Shown one piece after another: positions 12,149-22,363 of a stretch of DNA of 52,431 nt; the stretch's first letter is position 1; every line of letters begins with the position of its first letter. The stretch comes from Pezizomycotina sp. ARF18 (Eukaryota > Ascomycota). Below the pieces are notes generated by a model. That model did no database searches. It saw only the letters and a list, made by a program, of their open reading frames with translations, and was not told the DNA's origin. The stretch is taken from positions 80,687-133,117 of the forward strand of contig AZLU01000110.1 of NCBI GenBank assembly GCA_002224055.1, written 5' to 3'. The translations under genes and the position numbers were made by a program.

Positions 12149-13704
12149 ATGTTCTCTCAACAGTTAAACGCAAAATCATACACTCCCTACCAGCAAAAGT
12201 ACTACGAGGGTAAAGCGATAACTCCAGAAACCGCCTGCCCGGATCCTTTCAATTCAACCGATTACTGTCCAATCGGCCAAAACCCAGGAAATCGGCCTCT
12301 TCTACCTAGATTCCCAAAGCTAGAATGGTTCATGAATGATGGCGAAGATGTTTCTAGTAAGTTCAGATACAACCGGCCCTCTATTATATAGATAATGACG
12401 AGAGAAGGGAAGAGGAAAAGGAGATAGATTTGTATATGTAGATTATGTAAACAGAGTATTACTAGCTGCTTTTTAAATTTATAGCTGCGAACTACGTAAC
12501 GACCTCGAGTCCCGATGTTAACTACAACATGAAGATCCTTGATGCGTACTACAACGGCACCTACACTTTCGCCATGACCCTCCGGCCAATAACAATAGCA
12601 ACAACTGTCCGGTATTAAAAACCCCCGACGTTCCCTCCGGATTTCTTCGACTCGGTCCTATAGAACGTGACGGCGTATCGCGTAAAAGCTACGACAAAAA
12701 CAGCTACTATTTTCATTTCGTCGCTGGAATGAAGACGAGACCTGTAGAGGGGATACCACGGACAGGGCATTCGTCAACTTCGAATCAAGCAACGACAACG
12801 TTCAGAGCGGACGGATTTGGACGCTGGGTCTTAAAAAGGATGGCGACAAATTCTTACTGGGCGGATCACCGACTAGCAAAGCCGCTAGCTACAATAACCA
12901 TAATAATTATAAAATGAACCTAACAACGGAAACTTCATACCCAGGGGTGTCGACAGTCGTTTTTCGTGCGCTCTATTGTATCTAACAGCGGCGCGAAAAT
13001 GACGCCTGAAGTCTCGACGAACGAAGCAAAGGTGAACTTTCTTTCACAGATACTACTACCGGCTTCGTAATCAAGGGTCCTTTCACCGGCACGCCCTGGA
13101 AGCACGGTCCGAAGATTCTATTCGACAAGGATACTATCCAGACAGAAGGGAAGGCGAAGCATGTTGTAGTTAAAAAGAGGAACGTGTTTTGGGAGAGCTA
13201 CAAGGGTATAATCGTACCGGTCCTCGGCGTGCTAGCGGCATTGATTGTCGTGTTCCTCATCGGGTGCTGCTGCTGGAAGACGAAGGTGTACAGAAAGCTC
13301 AAGGGCGGAATCAACAACAAGTCATCGAAACCGGGCCGGGTAACATCCCGTTAGCACAGCAGTATGCCACGCCCGGCTACTTCAATAACCACGAGCCGAA
13401 ACAAGTGTCGCCGTACGTTTCACACGCACAGCCGTCGCCGATACCTACGCCGCAGCCACAACCAGCACCGAGCGTGTTCTCTTACACCGAATCGCCGCTG
13501 GTGGCTCAGTCGTACATTGTCAACGGCGGTGCATATATGTGGGAGATAAAGAGACACCAAAACGACCTGCACAACGCCCAGAGGCAATTGAGTGCTGCAA
13601 CGCAGAGCGGTGACCGGCAAGCCATCCAGCACGCGGAATCTATGGTTCAAAATCACACTGCTCTCATTGAACACTTCATGATCAGGCGTCAAAATAATAC
13701 GTAA
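12149..13704 (+). CDS. Type I single-pass membrane protein, unknown ectodomain
   Basis: About 480 residues across several frames. Exon 1 starts MFSQQLNAKSYTPYQQKYYE, contains paired cysteines (ETACPDPFNSTDYCPIGQNP) and ends at 12356; an intron follows to 12484. The ectodomain continues VNYNMKILDAYYNGTYTFAM, NCPVLKTPDVPSGF, GRIWTLGLKKDGDKFLLGGS and KGPFTGTPWKHGPKILFDKD, with potential N-glycosylation sites NST and NGT. One transmembrane helix (IIVPVLGVLAALIVVFLIGC, near 13210-13270) is followed by basic residues and a Pro/Gln-rich cytoplasmic tail ending in a predicted helix (AQRQLSAATQSGDRQ). Frames change near 12580, 12720, 12990 and 13335; the last fits one missing G in CCGGGTAAC. No signal peptide is seen, so an upstream exon is likely. 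The architecture resembles fungal wall-sensor or Mid2/WSC-like receptors, but no WSC or Ser/Thr-rich stalk is present. Confidence 0.62.
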
Positions 13705-13744
13705 ACCGAAATATCAACGCACTTTCTCTATTAAGGATCATATG

Positions 13745-14080
13745 TTTTTTTTTTTTTTTTTTTTTTGGCATATTATTCCTTCAATTATTTTGTCATTGGT
13801 TTTATGATTAGATGTTATATTGATTTTAGAGGAGTAGCTTTGGTAATTTTCGTCCGTAGCGAATATAAATTCTTGCATTAATGCATTTCGCATTATTTTC
13901 AAACCCCTAGAAAACAGAGACCGCTTCTACGAGACTGTAGTTAACTTCTTTGCGTCCAAAATACGTCAAGGTGATTCTCACCTCATAATCTGACACCCTT
14001 GCTTAGTTATACAAGACTTTGAGTCGTAAATAAGACGGAAAGAATAGCGAAGAGTATTTTTTAAACAATTTATTTTTGAC
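13745..14080 (+). repeat. Diverged dispersed repeat, copy A
   Basis: This matches 16217-16480 block by block in the same order: a leading poly-T run, GGTTTTATGA, TTCGTCCGTAGC versus TTCATCCGTAGC, a TTCAAA segment leading to AGACCGCT, AATCTGACAC versus AGTCTGATAC, AATAAGACGGAAAGA versus AATAAGACCGAAAGA, and AATTTAT at the end. Many differences are transitions. It lies just downstream of the membrane-protein gene and has no coding content. Confidence 0.6.
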
Positions 14081-14384
14081 CTTTTCGTACCGAAAACCAG
14101 TCGTTGATGCTACTTGCGCTTGATCTTTCCACACGGCTAAATTTACTAGTGATTTATCTCGTCAAGCAGTACTGCGGTGGGCGAGTATTAATTAATGCTA
14201 CTAATTCTGCTCCTTTATGCATTTACTCTTTATCTATTTACAGGATTACTATCAATCAATGAATTGAAAATATATTGCAATTTCATACTTAAGTACTCAA
14301 ATAAAAATTTTATACTGAATTCTACTAAAGAGTTGTATTTAGGAAGTAGAACTGTCAATTTCTGGCTCACAAAAGTTCTTTCCA

Positions 14385-15118
14385 ATATTACTGTAAACGA
14401 CATACTACATTTATAAATCACCCCGTTCTTCCTCAAGAGACCAACCTTTGCGGCAGCAGTCACGACAAAAGACACGCCGTTAGCAACAGCTGTGCTAGCT
14501 CCAACGGCTGTCGCACCGAACGAAATCCAAACAAAATCAAACGAACAGATGCCCAGCAATAATTCCAGCCACCAGCCATGCCATTACCTTGCTCAAAAGC
14601 TCACCTTGTGTGGTGAGACCCATCCCGTAAACCTCCTTATCTTTATCGTAAATGAAGCTGATCTTGACGTCGTTAAGCATCGCGAGTGTCGGAGTGTTTT
14701 CCGTGTGGTGACCGACAACCTTCGTACCGGAACCAAAAAGTCCAGCTGAAGCTCGGTTTGTCTGGACGGGTAGCTGTCCCCCATTCGAAGTGGGTATACT
14801 GAAATCTGAAACACGATCTTGTACCTGTTCGGTATCGCCTTCCGCCCTACCGGACAGAGTCATTTTAATAGCGAAGGAACCACCATCTCCACTTGTCAAG
14901 AGGCTGTTTGTCCAGGTGTATAAAGTGGTTACGAGGTACCGTATTGGGTATTGGGTATTGGCTTGTTCCGGCGTGATGGTCTTGGGCAGCTGGAGATCGT
15001 TCGGTTTGTAAGCTGTGTGACCTGATGGAGAATTGGTGTTTATTGAGTTTATAGTGAGAGTTGTTTCCTTTGGTAGGGAAGTAATGCGAAGAGGGTATTA
15101 CGTTTTTCCGATAGCCAT
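14385..15118 (-). CDS. Putative membrane protein with C-terminal hydrophobic segments
   Basis: On the minus strand an ATG at 15118 starts a very short exon (MAIGK). A GT-AG intron of about 90-100 bp leads to a long conserved-looking exon: YKPNDLQLPKTITPEQANTQ, YPIRYLVTTLYTWTNSLLTS, GGSFAIKMTLSGRAEGDTEQ, HHTENTPTLAMLNDVKISFI and YDKDKEVYGMGLTTQGELLS. The frame ends AWLVAGIIAGHLFV near 14535, but an overlapping frame continues with hydrophobic FVWISFGATAVGASTAVANG and VSFVVTAAAKVGLLRKNG to about 14420. An intron or a one-base error would join them. The joining phase of the first intron is off by one, as in other genes here. I do not recognise the family. The gene is convergent with the type I membrane protein at 12149-13704. 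Confidence 0.45.
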
Positions 15119-16216
15119 TTTGAAAAAAAAAATTTTTTTTTTGAACCATATGAGGAGCTTGAGAGGGAATGAGTTATCTTGTTTATCTTGCAAGTAAATG
15201 GTTACGGAGAAAGAACCACAACTGGGCAAATAGTAAAGTGTTTATGTATTGCAATTCACCAATATATCGAATCCTTTTCTTTCTTGTATATATATATGTA
15301 TGTATGTATGAAGAATCGACGATGTTTGGCTAGAAAATTCTTATGCACTTGCGACTGTTGCCGCAATACGGTATACTACCCACCGCCCCTTGGAATATCG
15401 AATGAGCGATTCCTGTTTTTCCTGCAAGGTCGCTGAAGGACGTCTTCGAGCTACTCGGGCTGGAAAGCTGGCTTTCGACAAAGCCTAGTTCGTTCGAATG
15501 ATGCAATGTTAGCCTTCAGAATCGCTAGACGAAGATACTACATTATGGCTACATCGATATCAAAAATAATCTAAATTGTTGGGAAATGTATCTACAAGTA
15601 TAGTAGCAATAAATTGGTTCACGATGTTTTATTGAACTCATGCTAGAAGTGATATATCATATATATATGCATACTAGGTACTTACTTATACTAATACGTA
15701 GGAGCTTTTCGTTGCTAAATAGTGGGGTTCTTGTTAAACAGCTACCTTGGTGAAAATAGCGATGTTTGCGGGAACCTCAATCGTTGAATATATATATGTA
15801 TATATAAAGCTTTTTAAAAATAGTCTTGATTGAAATATGTAGATATCAGAATACTACGTAATTACGGTATACAGTACATACTAGGAGTTTGATCTTGGAT
15901 ACTATATATCCTTTTTAGGAATTCAAACCGGAATGTTGTGGAGGTTCATCGAGCTGCTCTCGCCAAAACCCCCAAGCCAAAAGGCATGCAAGTCAATGGA
16001 TGAGACTAGTGGGAGTTGAGGCTATGAGATATCCAGCTTGAGTAACAATCGGGTCGATATCAGCAGGTAGCGGAGCTGGAATATTCCCCTCCTCCTTAGT
16101 CTATAATCTTTATCCCGTCCTGTAATTGTAAGAGCGCCTGGGCGTCTGAGCAAAGAAAATGTAAACCGAAATCCTACTACAGTCTCTCACGAGCGATTGG
16201 GCTTTTATCTAACTAA

Positions 16217-16480
16217 ATTTTTTTTTTTTTTTTTTGATTTTCAAATATCGTACTCAGCTTCTTGTTACTGGTTTTATGAATAACATTACTACTGTGGTTT
16301 CATCCGTAGCTAATAATAATATACCTATTATTTGTTCAAATCTATAAAAAAAAGACCGCTCCTCCAGGCCATTGTCATCCTTCTCTCATAGTCTGATACT
16401 AAAAAGTTAGACAATACCTTAATTCGTAGAATAAGACCGAAAGAGCTTGTCAAGGGTTTTATGTAGAAAATTTATCGAAT
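16217..16480 (+). repeat. Diverged dispersed repeat, copy B
   Basis: Counterpart of 13745-14080, with collinear blocks in the same orientation about 2.4 kb apart. Its right side runs on into 16490-16610, which matches 10330-10450, so the complete element may be about 400 bp and the other two loci may hold partial copies. Confidence 0.6.
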
Positions 16481-16489
16481 CTCTCAGTG

Positions 16490-16610
16490 AGCTCTTTCAA
16501 CCTCTTTTTTTTTTCATCGTAAGGCTGGCTGCACTTTGACCCACCCGTATTGACGTTTCAGAAAATTTCTTCGCGAGCGAAACGCCCAAGTGGGAAGGAA
16601 AGGAAAGGGA
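16490..16610 (+). repeat. Right part of the dispersed repeat, partner of 10330-10450
   Basis: Shares GGCTGGCTGCAC, a TTCTTCGNGAGNGAAANGCCC-like block and a purine-rich AAGGA end with 10330-10450, in the same order and orientation. It is non-coding. Confidence 0.5.
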
Positions 16611-16813
16611 TTCCGGTTAATGGTTAGTATAGCGAAGACAGAATAGTAAAAAGATATTCTCCCTTCTGTCTTTTTTCTGGCTTTGCGAGAGTATTAAGTA
16701 TTTATCGATACGAATTGCTGTATCGATAATCACGTATTTATATATATAAGAGTATTATAATAGTATAACTAACATCTTTATCTTTCGCGTGCCCTATATT
16801 GCTTTCTGACCAA

Positions 16814-16816
<3 letters not shown>

Positions 16817-16853
<37 letters not shown>
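16817..16853. repeat. Poly-A run, 37 bases
   Basis: The longest mononucleotide run seen in the window. It could be a retroposed poly-A tail or simple slippage; I saw no recognisable retroelement immediately 5' of it and no clear target-site duplication. Confidence 0.85.
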
Positions 16854-16854
<1 letters not shown>

Positions 16855-17193
16855 ATTTGAATAAGAAGCACAAGCTATTCCGTTCACGGTCGCTCGCGTA
16901 CGCTATTGGGAGGAGAAAAAAGGGGAGACGGATGAAATCGTATTTCCAACTTCCGAACTCCGGAATTCCAGCACTTACGCTTCACAAGCTTAAAAGCTCA
17001 GGTCCCACAATCACAATCCCGTCCGTGCAGCTTTTTGATGGCAATATCGGATTCAGACCGTGAAAAAAAAAATATGACTAACAATCTTTCAGATCGTGAT
17101 ATTCAGCTAGTTAGCGCTGCAAGGCCAGCACAAAAACAGATGGGAAACGCCTTGAAAATAGGGGGAGGGTTGAACGGAGGAGAGGAAAAAACG

Positions 17194-17226
<33 letters not shown>

Positions 17227-18639
17227 AAGGAAAGCTGCAGAATGAAATTAAAAGAAAGACGCCAGAAGAAGAAGTGGATATAATATACCCTTGACCTTGC
17301 TCGGATAAACTATAACAAATAGGGTTTATTTAAAAAAAAAAAAGGACCTCACACAGGGCCCTTTCTTCTTTCTCTTTTTTCTTCCTCTCCAGAAGAAGAT
17401 TGACGCCACCTGTGTGTATACATAAGATGCAACCTGCGATTCCGTACATTCGTGCATGACAAAGTTAAAGGGCTCTAAAAAACCAAGGGGTAAAGAAAGA
17501 GACAGCGGCAGTGATCGGAGAGTGACTGGCGACCAAGTGAAGGACGGAAAATATTAGACTGAGAGATTTACCCAGTATTGGGATTATCCAGTATCGCCCA
17601 GCCTTTCTCTTTTATTGCAAGTCTTGGGAGGTGAAGTGAAGTGAAGAAGTGAGGTGATCTACCTAGTATACTTTATAATATAAGTAATTACAATAAGCAA
17701 TAGATATATATATATTTCCCTTTGAAGTCTCCTATATGTACGGCTTGTTCTTTTAGGATTTTTTTTGTTTTTTTTTTCTTTTCTCTCTTGGGTCGCTCTC
17801 CAAACAATACATACTCCTTTTTTTTTTTTTTTCTCTCCCTCCCCCCATCTTTAGCCTAGTATTAATTTAAATATTATTATTATTTCTTCAACTAAACTCA
17901 ACCACGCAACGTCTCCTTTTCCAATTCTTCACTTTCTTTCTTTCTTTTTTTTTATAGGAAACATCAACTCTCTTTCACGATACGTTTCTTTGTTTCTTTC
18001 GTTTAACCGACACGATTTACGACAGCTTCTTTTTTTTTTTTTTTACTACAATACCCATATACGCATACGGCATATATTTTTCTTTCGTCTTTGTTTGCCG
18101 TGTTGCTTCTCGCTCTTTTGTTCGCTTGCCTCGGCCGTGTTTCGTTCCGGAAAAAGATAACAGGAGAAAAAAAAAAAAAGTTAAGGGCGTTTTTGACGGG
18201 GCTTTTTTTTTTTCTTTCGGTATACATATCTACTCCCTTTTTCTTCCTTCAAAGGCGTACGAATTTTTACTGACCTTCCCGTTCTAAGCCGCGAAGGATA
18301 TAAGAAGGAAGGAATAAGGAAAAGACAAGCAACAGAAGGTAAGGAAGAGGCCTTTTTTTTTTTTTTTTTTTTTTTTTTCTTAAAAAACAAAAATATTGAA
18401 TGAAGTCCTCGAGGGTCCATGTAAATTAGGTCTTAGCCTTGGGCGGTTTTTTAAGCAAGCAAGCAAGCATACGTTAGCGTACATCCCCGTATTTCCGTTC
18501 CCTTTTTCTTTTCCTTTTTCTTTTCTTTTTTTTGTCATCCGGAGGGAAAAGTAAAGTAAAAGTCTATATTACTGTACTGTGTATGTTTATTACCTCATTT
18601 ACAGAGCCCTACCGGATTTTACGTATTACCTTTTCGTCA

Positions 18640-18785
18640 CCATCTCTCATCTTTTTCTTTTTTCTTTTTTCTTTTAAAATTTTCTTTCCTTTATTTCTTT
18701 TTTGTCCTTCTTTCCCTCACACTCTCTTCTTTCTCTTCCTCTTTCTCTTCCTCTTTCTCTTTCTCTTTCTCTTTATCCCTATCAC
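18640..18785 (+). promoter_or_regulatory. Pyrimidine tract upstream of ATG27
   Basis: About 145 bases are almost only C and T (repeated CTTTTT, TTTCTC and CTTTCT units) and end about 135 bp before the ATG27 start. CT-rich stretches just upstream of the start codon are common in promoters of filamentous fungi and often mark the transcription start region. Its role here is inferred. Confidence 0.4.
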
Positions 18786-18919
18786 CCCCCATATCCTATT
18801 TCCTTCCTATCCTTTACCCCCCTGGATAGAGATATCTCGACATCTCGTGGTTCCCGTACTCACCATCGACCCCAATAGCACAGATAGACGTTACAGCCCC
18901 CCCCCCCTTTCTTCCCAGC

Positions 18920-20602
18920 ATGGTATCGAGACGCTCTACAAAGTCGGCCGCCCTTCGGCTACTCCCGCTCCTCCTCCCGATCGGAGCCTTTGCTTCCTTC
19001 GATTGCAATATCGTCAGTGGAGGGGTCAAGTTTGATCTGAGAAGTTTAAGGGGAGAGCACGCTATAACTATTCATGAAGAGTTAGGAGGGAACGCCGAGA
19101 ATACGACATGGACTACTAACCTCTGCGTATGTACACCTTGGGATTTCCACCCTTTCTCACCCCCTTGTGATGCTTTCGTCGCCTACCTCTTTATGTTTCA
19201 GTTTTTTCCCCTATCTTTTGTGTCTCTTCTTTTCTCGCAAATTTTCTGGTTACTTCCGTCGCCAACGGAGAACTTTCCGGAGTAGGGGCGATTCCCAGGT
19301 TTTAGGGAGACCCTTCCTAGCGTGACAAAGCGGAAGCCCCGGAAACACTTAAATATTCCAAGTGACGCAAAACAAACCCGCTAACATATCCTTTTCATAA
19401 CGCCAGGCACCTATTAAGAAGAAAGATAAAATTCCGCAGAAGAGCAATGTGAATCTGGCACGCGGATCTGCGGTGTCAAATACCTCATCGACAGGAGTGA
19501 AAAGCCACCGAAGACTACGTTCGTGAACACGATATCGGTAGCAGGCGAGTTTGCGAACAATCACATCGACCCTAAGATCACTAGACTGAAAGAGAGCCCG
19601 GCTCATGCCGACGAGGGCCGCGAAGGTATATAATTTTTACCTATTTTATATCTACCAATGTCGCTACGGATCCCTTCTAAACATTTTATATAGGTCTTCG
19701 ACTGGAGCTCCATGGCGGAATTTTCAAGGGCGAGAAGCAAACGGCTATAATAGAACTGGTATGCGACCCGAAAGGACCGGATGGGAAGGGCAAGATGACG
19801 GCAAAACCGGACCCGGAGAGGACGACAAGATCGAGAGCGTTGGCACCAGCATGCGCACGACGAGGCGTGGTGAAGCTGTGCGAGATGTAACAAAGCAGGA
19901 TGAAGACAAAAAAGACGAAAAGAAGCCTGGCGACGACAAGGAGCGAAGCTTAACGTTCGTGAGCTACAAGGACGACGTTCTTCGGCTCAACTGGCGCACG
20001 AAGCACGCCTGCGAGGACGCTTTGAATAAACCTCGGAACCACGAAAGGAAGTTGGGGTTTCTTCACGTGGCTTATCATCGTGTATGCTATCTCTCCTCTG
20101 TATCTGGATGTCTTATCTAACCAATTTGTCTCGGTAAAGTCCTTGCTAATCTATTTTAATCTTAAACAGCCTCTTCCTCGGTATCGCAGCTTACCTCATC
20201 TTCGGCTCCTGGCTGAATTATAACCGCTACGGCGCTCGCGGGTACGTACGACTTTAACTATACCGGTTTCTCTTTGTTTTTTCTTTCTTAATTTATTTCC
20301 TCCCGTTTTCGTATACGACGAATGCCTTTCTTTTATCTTCTTTCCTTTTCTCTTATATGTTATCTATCTTTATTTTTTTTATGTGATGGCATTACTGTTT
20401 TCCTTTCTCTTTGTGACCATGAACTTAACGGATGTGAATTTTTCCTTCATTCTCTCTTTACAACCGAAAAATACAGATGGGACTCTTGCCTCACAGTGAT
20501 ACCATCCGCGACCTCCCGTACCTCTTCCGCGACTTTCTTCGTCGTATCATTCATACGTTTCAGAACGGTGGATCTGGTAGAGGAGGCTACTCGGCGTTGT
20601 GA
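18920..20602 (+). CDS. ATG27: Autophagy-related protein 27 (Atg27)
   Basis: Type I membrane protein that cycles between Golgi, endosome, vacuole and autophagosome-formation sites and helps to deliver Atg9. Exon 1 (18920-19126) has a signal peptide ending in IGAFAS, then FDCNIVSGGVKFDLRSLRG and a glycosylation-rich NTTW stretch. Exon 2 (19407-19625) reads APIKKKDKIP, then a shifted EQCESGTRICGVKYLIDRS and HIDPKITRLKESPAHADEGR. Exon 3 (19694-~20081) gives LRLELHGGIFKGEKQTAIIE, an acidic insert, SLTFVSYKDDVLRLNWRTKH and ACED. Exon 4 (20170-20241) holds the membrane helix LFLGIAAYLIFGSWLNYNRY. Exon 5 (20477-20602) ends DTIRDLPYLFRDF and GGSGRGGYSAL, the usual Atg27 cytosolic tail. Bases are missing near 19437, within 19820-20045 and at about 20482. 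The family match is unambiguous; the breaks are probably sequencing errors, not pseudogenisation. Confidence 0.9.
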
Positions 20603-22363
20603 AATCCAGAATAAAGAGAACAATCATGCTCTGATCATGTTTCCTTTTTTTACACGAGAATATATGTAGCTCCTGATTTATTTTGGGATATCTATTCTTC
20701 TGCCATGGGTTTTATCTTGGGGTCTTGCCATGAGCTGTTTTTTTCTTATCATCTTACTGTTTTTATCCTCAATACAAAAAATATTATGTTTTATCAAACT
20801 TTTTTTTTTCTCCTCTTGTTATCGTTATTCGCTTTTTTAAGTTGCAGTCTTTTTGATATTCATTCTGGCTCTCGTATACAGCACTCCATCGCGCCCTACA
20901 ACTGCCCTGTCGGCCAGTCTTACCTTCAGACCCCTCCCACCACCCTCCGAAAAACCCGACATCTCCATTTCCCCTCCCGTCGAGAGGGTCAAAGCCGACA
21001 ACATTCACGTGCAGATATACAGCCCCTTCAGCCCTTCGTCGTCGTCCTCTAGCACGCCTATTGATAAACTTGATGTATGAGAGGAATCCCCTAAGGGAAG
21101 CACTTTAACAAAAAAGTGCTTTCCTGTGATCTATCTCATCTTGATATAAAAACCCCATTTTACGACGTTACGAACTGAAATACCAGACCAAACTAATGAC
21201 CTAAATGATGTACAATTATTATATATCAAAAATCAACATAAAGTAATTGATAGTGTGTATAATCTTTTTTTTTTTTTTTTTGAGGAAGGGGATGATGCGG
21301 AAGAAGTTACTTTTTGGAGGAGCTTGTATCTGTACTCTGACCTATCGACATTTTCAACATCCTGTTTACATATTATCGTCTCACATATCTTACTTTTCAT
21401 CGTCACTCATTAAATGCCCTCTCATTCTCACACTCGTTTTTCCTCGGATACCTTTCTTTCTCTCGAACTCTCTCGACTCTTGTAATTTCCCTTGAGAACC
21501 TCATTTTTACCTCTGTCGTTTCGCGCCGTTCAAACACCTGATTTTATTACATAAACATATAAAATGTAAATTAAACAGCCAGCTGGCGATCATGCTGCCT
21601 GTATCCAAGAAGCGAAAAACAAAACTTTCTTCCTTTCGAACATTCTGTGCTATACTTATCTCAAAGCTTTTCTCTACTTAAACTCTGGACTCATTCTTTC
21701 CCTAATATTATTAACGGCCGACAAAAAGTGACATTGACGGCTGTAAAGGCATTGTGTGGCGTTCTTAGTAGATCGATAGGTATGCCATGACGTGCAGATG
21801 TAGAGCTTATAAGCTTAGTTTAGAGCTGGCTGTTTACCTGTCAGACGGGGAATACCGTTTTGACTAGGAAGAAGAGAAGACGACCTGCGGGTTTTGTTTC
21901 CTTCGAATCGATGCTTTCTTTTTCTTTTTCTTTTTTTTTTTTTTAATGCAAGATAACCTAGATGTAAAACTAGGCAGGAAACATTTAATAGACCGATACT
22001 TTTACGTTACGCGGCGCAATCTATGGATATAGTTGTATACGATACACGCGATAATGTTGTATTCTACTTTTGGAGAAACGATAGCATCCTTCGGATGGAC
22101 GTTAATTTATATAAAAATGGATTTTAAGGTACTCTAGTCTTTTTATATATATATATTATCGTTGTTGAAAATCAGCGTAGAAAGTAAAAACGCATGCAAA
22201 AAATGCCAATGTTTAAAAAAAAAAAAAGCAGAAAACTATTATCATGAAAAGAAGCTATCAAGCTAAAAAGGCAAAAGACATTTTTTCTCAAAAAAAAAAA
22301 AAAAATCCCAATGGAGAAAGTACAAGTTTCCGCGCATTAAATTTTTTTTTTCTAGGTAGTTTA
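20603..22363. other. Convergent intergenic region between ATG27 and the OSBP gene
   Basis: Holds both 3' UTRs. A frame at 20853-21080 (ILALVYSTPSRPTTALSASL then a Pro/Ser-rich tail) has somewhat gene-like composition but no start, family or intron support. Otherwise there are T runs and AT-rich DNA, and no RNA gene is seen. Confidence 0.45.

Larger units (their letters stand above)
15119..18919. other. Intergenic 3.8 kb, AT-rich
   Basis: No supported gene. Contents are the repeat copies at 16217-16610, a 37-base A run (16817-16853), an AAAG-type microsatellite (about 17195-17228), many T runs (17758-17835, 18030-18044, 18353-18380) and a long pyrimidine tract before ATG27. Lys-rich frames at 16857-17283 come from the A-rich DNA and are not credible genes. 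Confidence 0.5.

Noticed and set aside
16857-17283. Lys/Glu/Arg-rich plus-strand frames
   Set aside because: Produced by A-rich DNA and an AAAG microsatellite; no start context, introns or family.
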